Source: an uncultured Clostridiaceae bacterium
GTDB taxonomy: Bacteria; Bacillota; Clostridia; TANB77; CAG-508
DNA: 7,868 bases
Assembly (NCBI GenBank): GCA_958417695.1
Contig: CATZDQ010000073.1
Span: 1-7,868 of the forward strand
Direction of reading: 5' to 3'
In this document: piece by piece, positions 1-6,713 of the stretch
Layout of the letters: each line of letters starts with the position of its first letter
Position numbering within the stretch: the first letter of the stretch is position 1
Notes under the pieces: generated by a model
The model's database searches: none
Seen by the model: the letters and a program-made list of their open reading frames with translations, nothing else
What the model was told of the DNA's origin: nothing
Translations under genes and position numbers: made by a program

Positions 1-1032
1 AGAAATACCTAATCTATCCCAATAATCTTTAAAGTACTTTTCTACTAAATTTACTGGAAAAATGTCATTTCCTGCTGGTACTGGTGTATGGGTAGTAAAT
101 ACAGTTCTAGAAGAGACTATATCTCTTGCCATTTCAAAAGACACTTGTTTTTCTTTCATACAATTTTTAATTAATTCTAAGATTAAGAAAGAAGAATGTC
201 CCTCATTCATATGGTATACGGTTGGATTTAGTCCTAAAGCTTTTAATAGGCTAACCCCTGCCATTCCTAAAACAATTTCTTGGCTAATACGCATTTCTTG
301 GTCTCCGCCATATAGCGTAGTTGTAATATTTCTATATTCTTCTATATTTTCTTCTATATCAGAATCCATTAAATATAAAGTGACTCTACCAACATTAATC
401 TTCCATACTTTTAGATACAGTTTTTTCTTTGGAAATTTTACATAGATTAACAAATCTTTTCCATCTACATCTTTTACTTCTTGAATTGGTAAAGTACTCA
501 CATCAATGTTTTTATATTCTGTTTCTTGTTGTCCTACTCCATTAATTTTTTGATGGAAATAACCGTTTTTATATAACAATCCCACTGCTACTAAAGGAAG
601 TCCTAAATCACTCGCTGATTTTAAATGGTCACCTGATAAAATGCCAAGACCACCTGAATAAATCGATAGTACTTGGTCTAAACCATATTCTGCTGAAAAA
701 TAAGCTACTAAATCATTTCGATTATCTGGATAATTCCTTGAAAACCAAGTATTTTTAGCTTGTATATAACCATCAAAGTTTTCTACTATTTTATCATAAT
801 CACGTAGAAAATTAGCATTTTTCGTAGCTTCCTCTAATTTTTCTTGTGATACTAATCTTAAAAACTTTACAGGATTTTTTTCTACACTTTCCCATAAATC
901 CTTATCTATTTGTTTAAAAAGTCTTAAAAATTCCGTATTCCACGACCACCATAAATTGTTAGAAATATCACCTAAGCGTTCTATTCTCTTAGGTAATTGT
1001 GGATTTACCGTAATTTTATTAAATACGTACAT
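1..1032 (-). CDS. glgP: Alpha-glucan (glycogen/maltodextrin) phosphorylase, GT35 family, C-terminus beyond the window
   Basis: This enzyme releases glucose-1-phosphate from alpha-1,4-glucans by phosphorolysis, using pyridoxal phosphate, in the cytoplasm. The window holds 344 codons with no stop, so the 3' end lies off the left edge. The N-terminal part (about 10-110, with NNLWWSWN near 24-31) looks like the DUF3417 region found in bacterial and archaeal alpha-glucan phosphorylases. GT35 hallmarks follow in order: GGLGILSGDHLKSASDLG near 127-144, HMNEGHSSF near 274-282 and FTTHTPVPAG near 312-321. The PLP-binding lysine would lie in the missing part. The ATG start is fixed by a strong AAAGGAGG site 10 nt upstream (complement 1043-1050) and a near-consensus promoter. 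No other glycogen gene is visible, so a storage or a maltodextrin-scavenging role cannot be separated. The family call is firm; the exact substrate is inferred. Confidence 0.93.
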   Translation of the reverse strand, partial: MYVFNKITVNPQLPKRIERLGDISNNLWWSWNTEFLRLFKQIDKDLWESVEKNPVKFLRLVSQEKLEEATKNANFLRDYDKIVENFDGYIQAKNTWFSRNYPDNRNDLVAYFSAEYGLDQVLSIYSGGLGILSGDHLKSASDLGLPLVAVGLLYKNGYFHQKINGVGQQETEYKNIDVSTLPIQEVKDVDGKDLLIYVKFPKKKLYLKVWKINVGRVTLYLMDSDIEENIEEYRNITTTLYGGDQEMRISQEIVLGMAGVSLLKALGLNPTVYHMNEGHSSFLILELIKNCMKEKQVSFEMARDIVSSRTVFTTHTPVPAGNDIFPVNLVEKYFKDYWDRLGIS

Positions 1033-1090
1033 GTTCTATTTTCCTCCTTTGTAATTTTCCATAGTCTTTTTCACTTGTTTTTACTTCTTT

Positions 1091-1119
1091 ATTATCTATT
1101 AACTTTTCTATTTTGTCAA
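1091..1119 (-). promoter_or_regulatory. Promoter of the alpha-glucan phosphorylase gene
   Basis: A perfect -35 box, TTGACA (complement 1114-1119), lies 17 bp from a -10 box, GATAAT (complement 1091-1096). Transcription would start near 1084, leaving a leader of about 50 nt that includes the AAAGGAGG ribosome binding site. Only one base differs from the vegetative sigma consensus, so expression independent of the MFS gene upstream is likely. I see no clear terminator between the MFS gene and this promoter. Confidence 0.75.
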
Positions 1120-1226
1120 ACCATTTCTTGTTTTTTTCCAGAAATTTTGTGATATTTTTTAGACTTTTGTTCTTTTATTTATCTATTTTATTTTGGATAC
1201 GTTTTTATCTTTATAATAATTCTTTT

Positions 1227-2528
1227 TTACCGGTATTCTTCTGGCTTTAAACCTACTCTACTTCTCATATGGTCTAATAGTAAGACGACTGCTATTATAA
1301 AAATACAACCTGCTAACATTAAAGTATAGGCAACTGGAATTTTCTCTAATATTGCCGATGTTATAAATAAAATAATGGCAGCTATTAGATTTTCTAACAA
1401 GTTATTCACCGTCGCAATTTTTACTCTCTTTTCACTATTGGTAAAATTATTAAAATAACGTTTGATGAGACCATAATAAGGTCCCTTCATAATATATTGG
1501 ATAGCAAATAGTAGTAATAAAATTGGTAAGGTTATATTGTTTGGCATTCCTAATAATAAGGCTAAGCCTACTGCTAGGCAAGATACAGCTGTTGGAACAC
1601 TTAGAAAGGCTAACGTTTTATTTCTATATTTTTTATGAATTCTTTCTTGGTTCTTAGCCGCAATACCCGATATAATGCCTAATGCTGCAAAGATGACGCC
1701 AAAATACTGTTCTGGAAGGCCAATTTCTGTCAATGCCGTATTTCTTAATGTTTGCAAGATTCTTATTAAGGCTATAAACAAGCCATTAAACACTAATAAA
1801 TTTTTTAAACGTTTTGATTTCCATATGTTACGGAAGGCAAATTTTAAGTTCTTAAATTCTTCTATTACAGTAATTCTTTTTCGTTTTTCTTCTATATCCT
1901 CAAATTTCGTAGATAAAAAGAAAGATAGCATTAATAGAATAAAGCATAATACCATTGGAATATAACTATTGATGGTAAATAAAAAGCCTGATGCAATTGC
2001 TGTTAATGCATCCAAATAGTAGTAATAAGAATTTGCTCTTCCATCTATTTTAGCAAAAACACTGCCTCTTTTTTCTCCTTTTTCTAAAGCATCGTATAAC
2101 ATATCTGTCTCACAGGTTGCTTTTATAACATAAGAAAAAGCACATAGTACTTGGGAAATTAGCAGGACACCAAAATTAGGTGCAAAAATAATTACTAAAA
2201 TATGAATTGCCAATGTAAAGTTGGCAATGATTAGGCTCTTTCTCTTTCCTATTTTTTCAATTAATAGAGTACATGGTATTTGCATAGCAAATTTAAATAG
2301 TATATAAAAAGCATCAAATTGCATAGCTTCTGCTGGGCTGATACCTTTTTCCATCACTAAGAACAAATAAATGATGGCATAATAAAATAGTAGGTCCCAA
2401 GAAACAATTTTATATGGTGTATATAATTGGATATTTTTCTTTTTTCTTCTTTTTAATTCTATCTCTTGCTCCATCTGCAATTGATTTTCTTTTGTATCTT
2501 CTGATTCTATTTTCGTCATCTGCTTCAT
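1227..2528 (-). CDS. Major facilitator superfamily (MFS) transporter, substrate unknown
   Basis: This is a 433-residue integral membrane protein. A charged, lysine-rich cytoplasmic N-terminus (about 1-42) is followed by roughly a dozen hydrophobic segments, in line with the 12-helix MFS fold. The loop after the second segment has an MFS motif-A-like sequence, EKIGKRKS (about 91-98). A basic central loop near 205-240 separates the two six-helix halves. Nothing visible fixes the substrate; drug efflux, sugar or metabolite export are all possible, and the neighbours do not help. The ATG is preceded by GAGGG at 6 nt, and a promoter lies at 2560-2588. The last sense codon is CGG, the only CGG in this gene, directly before TAA. 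A +1 step there would add only about six residues. Confidence 0.82.
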   Translation of the reverse strand: MKQMTKIESEDTKENQLQMEQEIELKRRKKKNIQLYTPYKIVSWDLLFYYAIIYLFLVMEKGISPAEAMQFDAFYILFKFAMQIPCTLLIEKIGKRKSLIIANFTLAIHILVIIFAPNFGVLLISQVLCAFSYVIKATCETDMLYDALEKGEKRGSVFAKIDGRANSYYYYLDALTAIASGFLFTINSYIPMVLCFILLMLSFFLSTKFEDIEEKRKRITVIEEFKNLKFAFRNIWKSKRLKNLLVFNGLFIALIRILQTLRNTALTEIGLPEQYFGVIFAALGIISGIAAKNQERIHKKYRNKTLAFLSVPTAVSCLAVGLALLLGMPNNITLPILLLLFAIQYIMKGPYYGLIKRYFNNFTNSEKRVKIATVNNLLENLIAAIILFITSAILEKIPVAYTLMLAGCIFIIAVVLLLDHMRSRVGLKPEEYR

Positions 2529-2559
2529 ATATTACCCTCTATCTTATTTTGTTTTCCTT

Positions 2560-2588
2560 ATTATAGCAAAAGCTTTTTTTGAATGCAA
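2560..2588 (-). promoter_or_regulatory. Probable promoter of the MFS transporter gene
   Basis: A perfect TATAAT -10 box (complement 2560-2565) lies 17 bp from a weak -35 box, TTGCAT (complement 2583-2588), just after the dprA stop codon. Transcription would start near 2553, leaving a leader of about 25 nt. The -35 matches the consensus at only three of six bases, so the site may be weak or need an activator. Confidence 0.5.
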
Positions 2589-3459
2589 CTAGCTTTCATA
2601 TTCTTCTAAAATGTCTTCTAGTTTTGTAATCGCTTTTGCTCCTTGTTTGATTAATTGATTGGTACCTTCTGAACAAGGACTCGTGATATTTCCTGGTACA
2701 GCAAAGACATTTTTTCCTTGTTCTAGTGCAAAATCAACCGTTATCATCGTTCCACTTTTTTGTTTAGCTTCTATCACAATGACCCCCTGTGATAAACCAC
2801 TAATGATTCTGTTTCTTGCTGGGAAGTGCATCTTTTCTGGTTTTTCTTCTATACCATATTCGGTAACGATACAGCCTCCTTTTTGTATAATTTCTTCTGC
2901 CAAAGCTATATTTTCTTTAGGATACATATGTTTAAATCCGCTTCCTATCACAGCAATTGTTTTTCCGGTTTGTTTGCAGACTTCCTCTATGTGCTATGCT
3001 ATCAATTCCTCTAGCTAATCCACTAACGGTTGTTATATTTCTTTTTCCTAATGCTTTTGCTATTTGACTAGCCACAGTTGCTCCATAAGGGGTATGTTCT
3101 CTACAGCCAATAATTGCTAAACTAAACTGGCTAAGTAGTGCTACTTCTCCTTTATAATAGAGACATATTGGTTTATCATATAGTTGTTGTAACAAAGGTG
3201 GATATGTTTTATCCTGCATAGTTACTAACCTAATTTGATTTAAGCGCATATAAATTTGCTGGCTTTCTAATACTTGTTTATTTTTATTATTTTTAATTTC
3301 CACTATTTCTTTTGTTTGTATACCTTTTATTGCTAGTAAATCTTTTTCTTGTGCTTGCCATATATTTTCTGGACTCTTAAATATTTGTAACATTTGTTGT
3401 TTTATTCTATTTCTTAGTTTTAAATTAGAAAGCCATATCCAATACACTTGTTTATCCAT
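2589..3459 (-). pseudogene. dprA: DNA processing protein DprA/Smf, reading frame broken by one extra base
   Basis: DprA binds incoming single-stranded DNA and loads RecA during transformation; many non-competent bacteria also keep it. Two frames together give a protein of about 289 residues. The first part carries the N-terminal helical domain, IIGCREHTPYG (about 117-127) and SGLARGIDSIAHRG (about 146-159). The second carries FPARNRIISGLSQG (about 212-225), EQGKNVFAVPG and EGTNQLIKQGA, the signature of the Rossmann-like domain. The frames join at residues 164/165: skipping one C (complement 2967 or 2968) turns the 0-frame codons AAC CGG into AAC then GGA, giving QTNGKTIAVIGSG, a gapless match to the family. 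Without the step, translation ends 11 residues later. The C-terminal winged-helix domain seen in some DprA proteins is absent. The ribosome site AAGGAG lies a rather long 12 nt from the ATG. Identity is firm; whether the break is real is open. Confidence 0.9.
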
Positions 3460-3500
3460 TACTTTTTTCTTCTCCTTTTCTTTTATCCCTCCTTTTATAA

Positions 3501-3534
3501 GAAAAAAGAAGGGGTATATGCCCCCTCTTTTTTT
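3501..3534 (-). terminator. Rho-independent terminator after folD
   Basis: Directly after the folD stop, GAGGGGG (complement 3521-3527) pairs with CCCCTTC (complement 3508-3514) across a 6-nt loop, with one G-T wobble. An A-run on one flank and a T-run on the other lengthen the stem and give the U-tract. Because both flanks are homopolymeric, it could also stop plus-strand transcripts. It should limit readthrough from folD into dprA, for which I see no convincing promoter of its own. Confidence 0.85.
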
Positions 3535-4381
3535 ATTTATCCTCTAAATATTTTGCTGCAATCACTACATTTTGTAAAAGCATGGCAATCGTCATTGGTC
3601 CTACCCCACCTGGTACTGGCGTAATATAACCTGCCTTTTGACTTACTTTTTCAAAGTCTACGTCTCCTACTAAACCGGTTTCTAATCGGTTGATACCTAC
3701 ATCTATGACCACCGCCCCTGGTTTAATCATATCTTCTGTTAAAAAGTTTGGTTTTCCGATTGCTACTATCACAATGTCTGCTTTTTTGGTTATTTCTTCT
3801 ATCTGTTTTGTCTTAGAGTGACAAATAGTAACCGTTGCATCTTGGTTTAATAAGCATTGTGCTAATGGTTTTCCTACAATATTACTTCTTCCTATGATTA
3901 CCACATTGGCTCCTTTTAAAGAAATTTGATAAGCTTCTAACATTTTCATAATGCCATGTGGTGTGCAGGATATAAAGGTTTGTCTATTTAAGGTAAGTCT
4001 TCCAATATTTATAGGATGAAATCCATCTACATCTTTTCTAAAGTCAATGGTTTCAAAAGCTTCATAGATATCTAAATGTGCTGGAATTGGGCTTTGTAAT
4101 AAGATACCATGAATGTCTGGTCTTTGGTTTAATTCCTCTATGGTTTGTAATAATGCTTCTTTTGTCGTATCTGTTGGTAATAATATTTCTTCATAATGAA
4201 TGCCTACTTCATTACAAGCCTTGCTTTTGTTTTTTACATATACTTTTGAAGCTTTATCTTCTCCTACCATCACAACTGCTAGTTTAGGAGAGATTCCTTT
4301 TTGTTTTAAACTTTCTACTTCTTCTTTAATTCCTACTCTGATTTGTTTTGCTAATTGTTTTCCATCTATTACAACGGTCAT
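3533..4381 (-). CDS. folD: FolD: methylenetetrahydrofolate dehydrogenase / methenyltetrahydrofolate cyclohydrolase
   Basis: This cytoplasmic bifunctional enzyme interconverts 5,10-methylene-THF, 5,10-methenyl-THF and 10-formyl-THF, supplying one-carbon units for purine and formyl-Met-tRNA synthesis. At 282 residues it has the normal family length. Visible motifs are YVKNKSKA (48-55, containing the catalytic Tyr and Lys), GILLQSPIP (92-100, with the conserved Gln), KDVDGFHP (116-123, with the active-site Asp), the nucleotide-binding GRSNIVGKP (164-172) and PVPGGVGPMT near the C-terminus. The usual LVQLP core reads LLQSP here, with a Ser in place of a hydrophobic residue. The ATG follows a GAAGGA site, and a strong promoter lies 28-56 bp upstream. 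A hairpin terminator ends the gene, so it is probably transcribed alone. Confidence 0.96.
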   Translation of the reverse strand: MTVVIDGKQLAKQIRVGIKEEVESLKQKGISPKLAVVMVGEDKASKVYVKNKSKACNEVGIHYEEILLPTDTTKEALLQTIEELNQRPDIHGILLQSPIPAHLDIYEAFETIDFRKDVDGFHPINIGRLTLNRQTFISCTPHGIMKMLEAYQISLKGANVVIIGRSNIVGKPLAQCLLNQDATVTICHSKTKQIEEITKKADIVIVAIGKPNFLTEDMIKPGAVVIDVGINRLETGLVGDVDFEKVSQKAGYITPVPGGVGPMTIAMLLQNVVIAAKYLEDK

Positions 4382-4408
4382 TTTTTATTCCTTCTTTTCT
4401 TTTTCTTC

Positions 4409-4437
4409 ATTATATAGATTTTTGTTTTCTTTGACAA
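4409..4437 (-). promoter_or_regulatory. Promoter of folD
   Basis: A -35 box TTGTCA (complement 4432-4437, one mismatch) is separated by exactly 17 bp from a perfect TATAAT (complement 4409-4414). Transcription would start near 4402, leaving a short leader of about 20 nt that contains the GAAGGA ribosome site. No operator or riboswitch is visible in so short a leader. Confidence 0.78.
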
Positions 4438-4483
4438 TAGTTTTTCTAAAACTTGTCCTTTTCTTTTTTAAAATAAAGCCCTT

Positions 4484-4738
4484 TTATGCTATGTATGCTT
4501 GGAAGACATCGTCTTCCAAGTTTCTTTTTTCTAGTAACTTAAGGTTTCTTGTGGCAAATCAACATGGTAGTTCTAATAGATAATCAAATTGACTTGTATC
4601 CCAACAAGTTCGCTCTTGTTCTAGTATTAAAAGAATGCATATACTTATTTTTTTGGATATCTTTTGTTCTTTTTTAACTTATCTAAGTCTTGTGGCAACG
4701 TTTTATTTCTCTTTTTCTAGTATATCCTCCACCTCCAT
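4484..4738 (-). pseudogene. Possible relic of a small gene, unidentified
   Basis: One frame opens with ATG and runs 85 codons to TAA at complement 4484-4486, interrupted by two TAA and one TGA. The longest stretch includes EQERTCWDTSQFDYLLELPC, then after the TGA FATRNLKLLEKRNLEDDVFQ. It looks more like decayed coding sequence than random AT-rich DNA, but I recognise no family. A TATAAT box and a palindrome lie just upstream of the ATG, and GGAGG occurs just inside the frame. A non-coding origin, such as a leader or small RNA region, is equally possible. Confidence 0.2.
4498..4530 (+). terminator. Terminator-like hairpin facing the plus strand, inside the dinB-folD gap
   Basis: CTTGGAAGAC pairs perfectly with GTCTTCCAAG (10 bp) around a 3-nt ATC loop, followed on the plus strand by TTTCTTTTTT. 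This is the standard intrinsic terminator form, but no plus-strand gene precedes it. On the minus strand, no T-run follows the stem. It may end an antisense or small RNA, or be a remnant. Confidence 0.55.
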
Positions 4739-4764
4739 AACATCTTTTAGAATGTTATATTATA
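4737..4764 (-). promoter_or_regulatory. TATAAT box with adjacent palindrome (possible promoter/operator)
   Basis: A perfect TATAAT (complement 4759-4764) is followed directly by ATAACAT, an 8-nt spacer and ATGTTAT (complement 4737-4758), a 7-bp inverted repeat that would sit at the transcription start. No good -35 box lies 16-18 bp upstream. The palindrome could be a repressor site or an mRNA hairpin. In AT-rich DNA this could arise by chance. Confidence 0.3.
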
Positions 4765-4805
4765 GTATATGTCTTTTTACTAGATTTTGTTCTACTTAAT
4801 TTAGA

Positions 4806-6011
4806 TTACTCTTTCCATTTTATATTCTGTTTTAAATGACTCGCTCTAGTAATCTTCTCATAGCCATATTTTTCTTTTAGGTTATCAACTACTTTATCTA
4901 ATTGTTTTTGTTTTTTTTCTTCTATATTTTCTTGGAATAAAGATAATTGCATGGCTTCTCCATCTGTTAATTGGTCTACTCTTACACCAATTAGTCTAAT
5001 CGGTATACCTTTATATAATTCTTCTAGCAACTTTTTAGCTTCTTGTTGAATGATTTTTGTACTATCTGTGGGCATATCTAATTTTCTTTGATGGGAATAT
5101 ACTTTAAATTCATTCGTTTTTAATTGTACATTGACTACTTGTGCTAATAAATGGTGATTTCTTAAGCGATATGCTACTTGTTCTACGATTGTTAATAACA
5201 TCGTTTCTAATTGTTGTTTATCTGCATAATCATAAGGTAAGGTTACAGAGTTTCCAATGCATTTTGGTTTTTCTGGTTCATAGTTAACTGGGGACTCATC
5301 TATACCATTGGCATATTCACTTATTATTTTGCCAAATTTTCCAAAGGTTTTGATTAGGCTGTTTTTATCTTTTTTAGCTAAATCCCCTATGGTTTTTATC
5401 CCCATTTTTTGTAGTTTTGGAAGGCTCTTTTTTCCTACCATAAATAGTTCTGAAACTGGCAAGGTCCACATTTTTTGTGGTATTTCTTCTTCCCAAAGCG
5501 TATGTACTTTATTTGGTTTTTCAAAATCAGAAGCCATTTTAGCCAATAGTTTATTATGTGCTACCCCCACATTAACTGTAAATCCCAATTCTTCTTTTAC
5601 TCTATGATTGATTTCATAAGCTATTTCTAATAAGTCTCTACCTTTTGGTATCTATGTTGTCATATCTAAGAACCACTCATCTCTCGAAAATCGTTCTATT
5701 CTATCTGTATATTCTAATAATAGCTCATATAAATTGTTGGAATATTGATGGTAAACGGAGAAATCACTTTGAAATACACAAATAGCAGGGCATTTTTTTC
5801 TAGCAAAATAAATTGGTTCTCCCGTTTGTATTCCAAATTGTTTGGCAATGGGACTTTTGGCTAAGACAATGCCTTTTCGTTGTGCTTCATCTCCTCCTAT
5901 AATGGCAGGAATCGTTCTGATATCTAATGTTTCTCCCTTTTTTAGTCTGTCTACTGCAGTCCATGATAAAAATGCATTATTGACATCTACATGTAAGATT
6001 TGTCTTTCCAT
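4806..6011 (-). pseudogene. dinB: Y-family translesion DNA polymerase (DinB/Pol IV-like), interrupted by an in-frame TAG
   Basis: Y-family polymerases copy past damaged bases during the SOS response. The frame holds 401 sense positions, of usual family length, apart from a TAG at codon 120 (complement 5652-5654). Before it lie HVDVNNAFLSW, with catalytic Asp9 and the clostridial-type DVN-AFLSW form, and the catalytic pair Asp111-Glu112 in SRDEWFLD. After it the same frame continues at once with IPKGRDLLEIAYE, then GVAHNKLLAKMASDFEKP and the thumb and little-finger regions (KMGIKTIGDLA is HhH-like). So this is a nonsense codon, not a frameshift. The motif normally reads S-I/V-D-E; Arg110 is unusual. 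I chose ATG at 6011 because the promoter would start transcription near 6022, which leaves no leader for the GTG at 6020. An SOS box lies in the promoter. Confidence 0.9.
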
Positions 6012-6028
6012 ATACAACACCCATTCTT

Positions 6029-6057
6029 ATTGTAGAACATATGTTTATATATGTCAA
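6029..6057 (-). promoter_or_regulatory. Promoter of dinB
   Basis: A perfect TTGACA (complement 6052-6057) and a TACAAT -10 box (complement 6029-6034, one mismatch) are 17 bp apart. Transcription would start near 6022, only about 11 nt before the ATG, leaving GGGTG as a weak ribosome site. The promoter diverges from the tsaE promoter about 60 bp away. Confidence 0.8.
6035..6046. promoter_or_regulatory. SOS (LexA/DinR) box in the dinB promoter spacer
   Basis: GAACATATGTTT fits the core of the Gram-positive LexA (DinR) operator as I recall it from Bacillus subtilis, GAACRNRYGTTY. It lies between the -35 and -10 boxes, where bound LexA would block RNA polymerase. This position, upstream of a translesion polymerase, makes a functional SOS box likely. 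It lies outside the core tsaE promoter (6118-6146). Confidence 0.75.
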
Positions 6058-6117
6058 TATCCTTTATTCTTAAAATATTTTTTTTACAAAAGGTTTAAAA
6101 GGATTCTTCTCTTTTTA

Positions 6118-6146
6118 TTTACAAAACCGTATTTTTATTATAGAAT
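6118..6146 (+). promoter_or_regulatory. Promoter of tsaE
   Basis: TTTACA (6118-6123) and TAGAAT (6141-6146) are 17 bp apart, each with one mismatch to consensus. Transcription would start near 6153, about 32 nt before the ATG. The same two hexamers with the same spacing, and the same AT after the -10, recur before tsaB. Confidence 0.7.
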
Positions 6147-6184
6147 ATACCATATTAGAACATGCTGATAGTAAAGGAGAATCT

Positions 6185-6610
6185 ATGGAAACTTATATCT
6201 CAAAATCGGAAGAAGATACAAAACAATTTGCTAAAAACTTGGCTAAAGATTTAAAAACTGGCGATATTCTTGTTTTAACTGGTGAATTAGGTTCTGGTAA
6301 AACAAAGTTTACAGAAGGTATTTTAAGTTATTTTGGTTTAGAAGATGAAATTTCTAGTCCTACTTTTACAGTGGTAAACGAATACCATAAAGCAGATATT
6401 TGCATTTTTCATTTTGATGTTTATCGTTTAGAAGACATCGACGAATTTTATGCTATTGGTGGAGAAGAATATTTTGAACAAGGTATTTGTATTATTGAAT
6501 GGGGCGAAATGTTAGAACCTATTTTACCAAAAGGCTATATAAAAATTACTTTTGAAAAAGAGGATGCCTATCCAGAGCAAAGAAAATTGAAGATAGAAAA
6601 AATGGCTTAA
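6185..6610 (+). CDS. tsaE: TsaE, ATPase of the tRNA t6A37 synthesis complex
   Basis: TsaE binds TsaD-TsaB and hydrolyses ATP to drive the cycle that places threonylcarbamoyl on A37 of ANN-decoding tRNAs. At 141 residues it is close to the usual family length (about 150). A Walker A loop GELGSGKT spans 33-40, followed by SSPTFTVVNEY (57-67), HFDVYRLED (76-84) and IIEWGE (103-108), the typical TsaE order. The ATG at 6185 is set by AAAGGAG at 6173-6179. The gene has its own promoter and, unlike most tsaE-tsaB pairs, a terminator-like hairpin overlapping its stop codon, so it may be transcribed mostly apart from tsaB. The reading frame is intact. Confidence 0.96.
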   Translation: METYISKSEEDTKQFAKNLAKDLKTGDILVLTGELGSGKTKFTEGILSYFGLEDEISSPTFTVVNEYHKADICIFHFDVYRLEDIDEFYAIGGEEYFEQGICIIEWGEMLEPILPKGYIKITFEKEDAYPEQRKLKIEKMA

Positions 6611-6630
6611 AAGTAAGTCATTTTTTTATT
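6602..6630 (+). terminator. Probable Rho-independent terminator between tsaE and tsaB
   Basis: ATGGCTTA (6602-6609) pairs with TAAGTCAT (6614-6621) across a 4-nt loop, with one G-T wobble, followed by a T-run and further T-rich sequence. The 5' arm overlaps the tsaE stop codon, so translating ribosomes could weaken it. The stem is low in GC, so termination may be partial. Confidence 0.6.
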
Positions 6631-6647
6631 TTCTTTTTCAGAATAGG

Positions 6648-6676
6648 TTTACAAATTTTTCAATTTGGGATAGAAT
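6648..6676 (+). promoter_or_regulatory. Promoter of tsaB-rimI
   Basis: TTTACA (6648-6653) lies 17 bp from TAGAAT (6671-6676). Hexamers and spacing are identical to the tsaE promoter, while the spacer sequences differ. Transcription would start near 6683, about 30 nt before the TTG start. Confidence 0.7.
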
Positions 6677-6713
6677 ATGTTTGTAGAATTATAAAGAAAA
6701 AAGGAGTTTTATT

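Larger units (their letters stand above)
4382..4805. other. 424-bp gap between dinB and folD: contents
   Basis: No intact gene is visible. Reading away from folD, the gap holds the folD promoter (4409-4437), a 10-bp hairpin followed by a T-run facing the plus strand (4498-4530), a weak 6-bp inverted repeat (4603-4620, AACAAG/CTTGTT), two copies of TCTTGTGGCAA (4547-4557 and 4688-4698), and a palindrome (4737-4758) next to a TATAAT box (complement 4759-4764). One minus-strand frame across 4484-4738 could be a gene relic. No obvious terminator follows dinB. Confidence 0.6.

Noticed and set aside
62..445. Open plus-strand frame of 127 codons opposite the phosphorylase gene
   Set aside because: It lies entirely over a well-conserved GT35 coding region on the other strand and has no ribosome site or family likeness. 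The same holds for the plus-strand frames near 1675, 2659, 2826, 4078, 4200, 5308 and 5842, and the minus frame near 7329.
1033..1226. A terminator or small RNA between the MFS gene and the phosphorylase gene
   Set aside because: Beyond the promoter and ribosome site I find only T-rich sequence and no stable hairpin.
2566..2582. AAAAGCTTTT palindrome after dprA as a terminator
   Set aside because: The stem has a single GC step and no loop; it is more simply the spacer of the MFS promoter.
4431..4436. TTGACA on the plus strand as the -35 of an antisense promoter
   Set aside because: No -10-like hexamer lies 16-18 bp downstream. The match is explained by the overlapping TTGTCA of the folD promoter on the other strand.
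4603..4620. AACAAG/CTTGTT inverted repeat as a terminator or operator
   Set aside because: Only 6 bp, AT-rich, no T-run after it, and common by chance in DNA of this composition.
5652..5654. TAG in dinB as a recoded sense codon (pyrrolysine or reassigned stop)
   Set aside because: dprA appears to end at a TAG at its normal C-terminus, no other internal TAG is seen in a conserved gene, and Y-family polymerases are not known to use special residues there. A point change is simpler.
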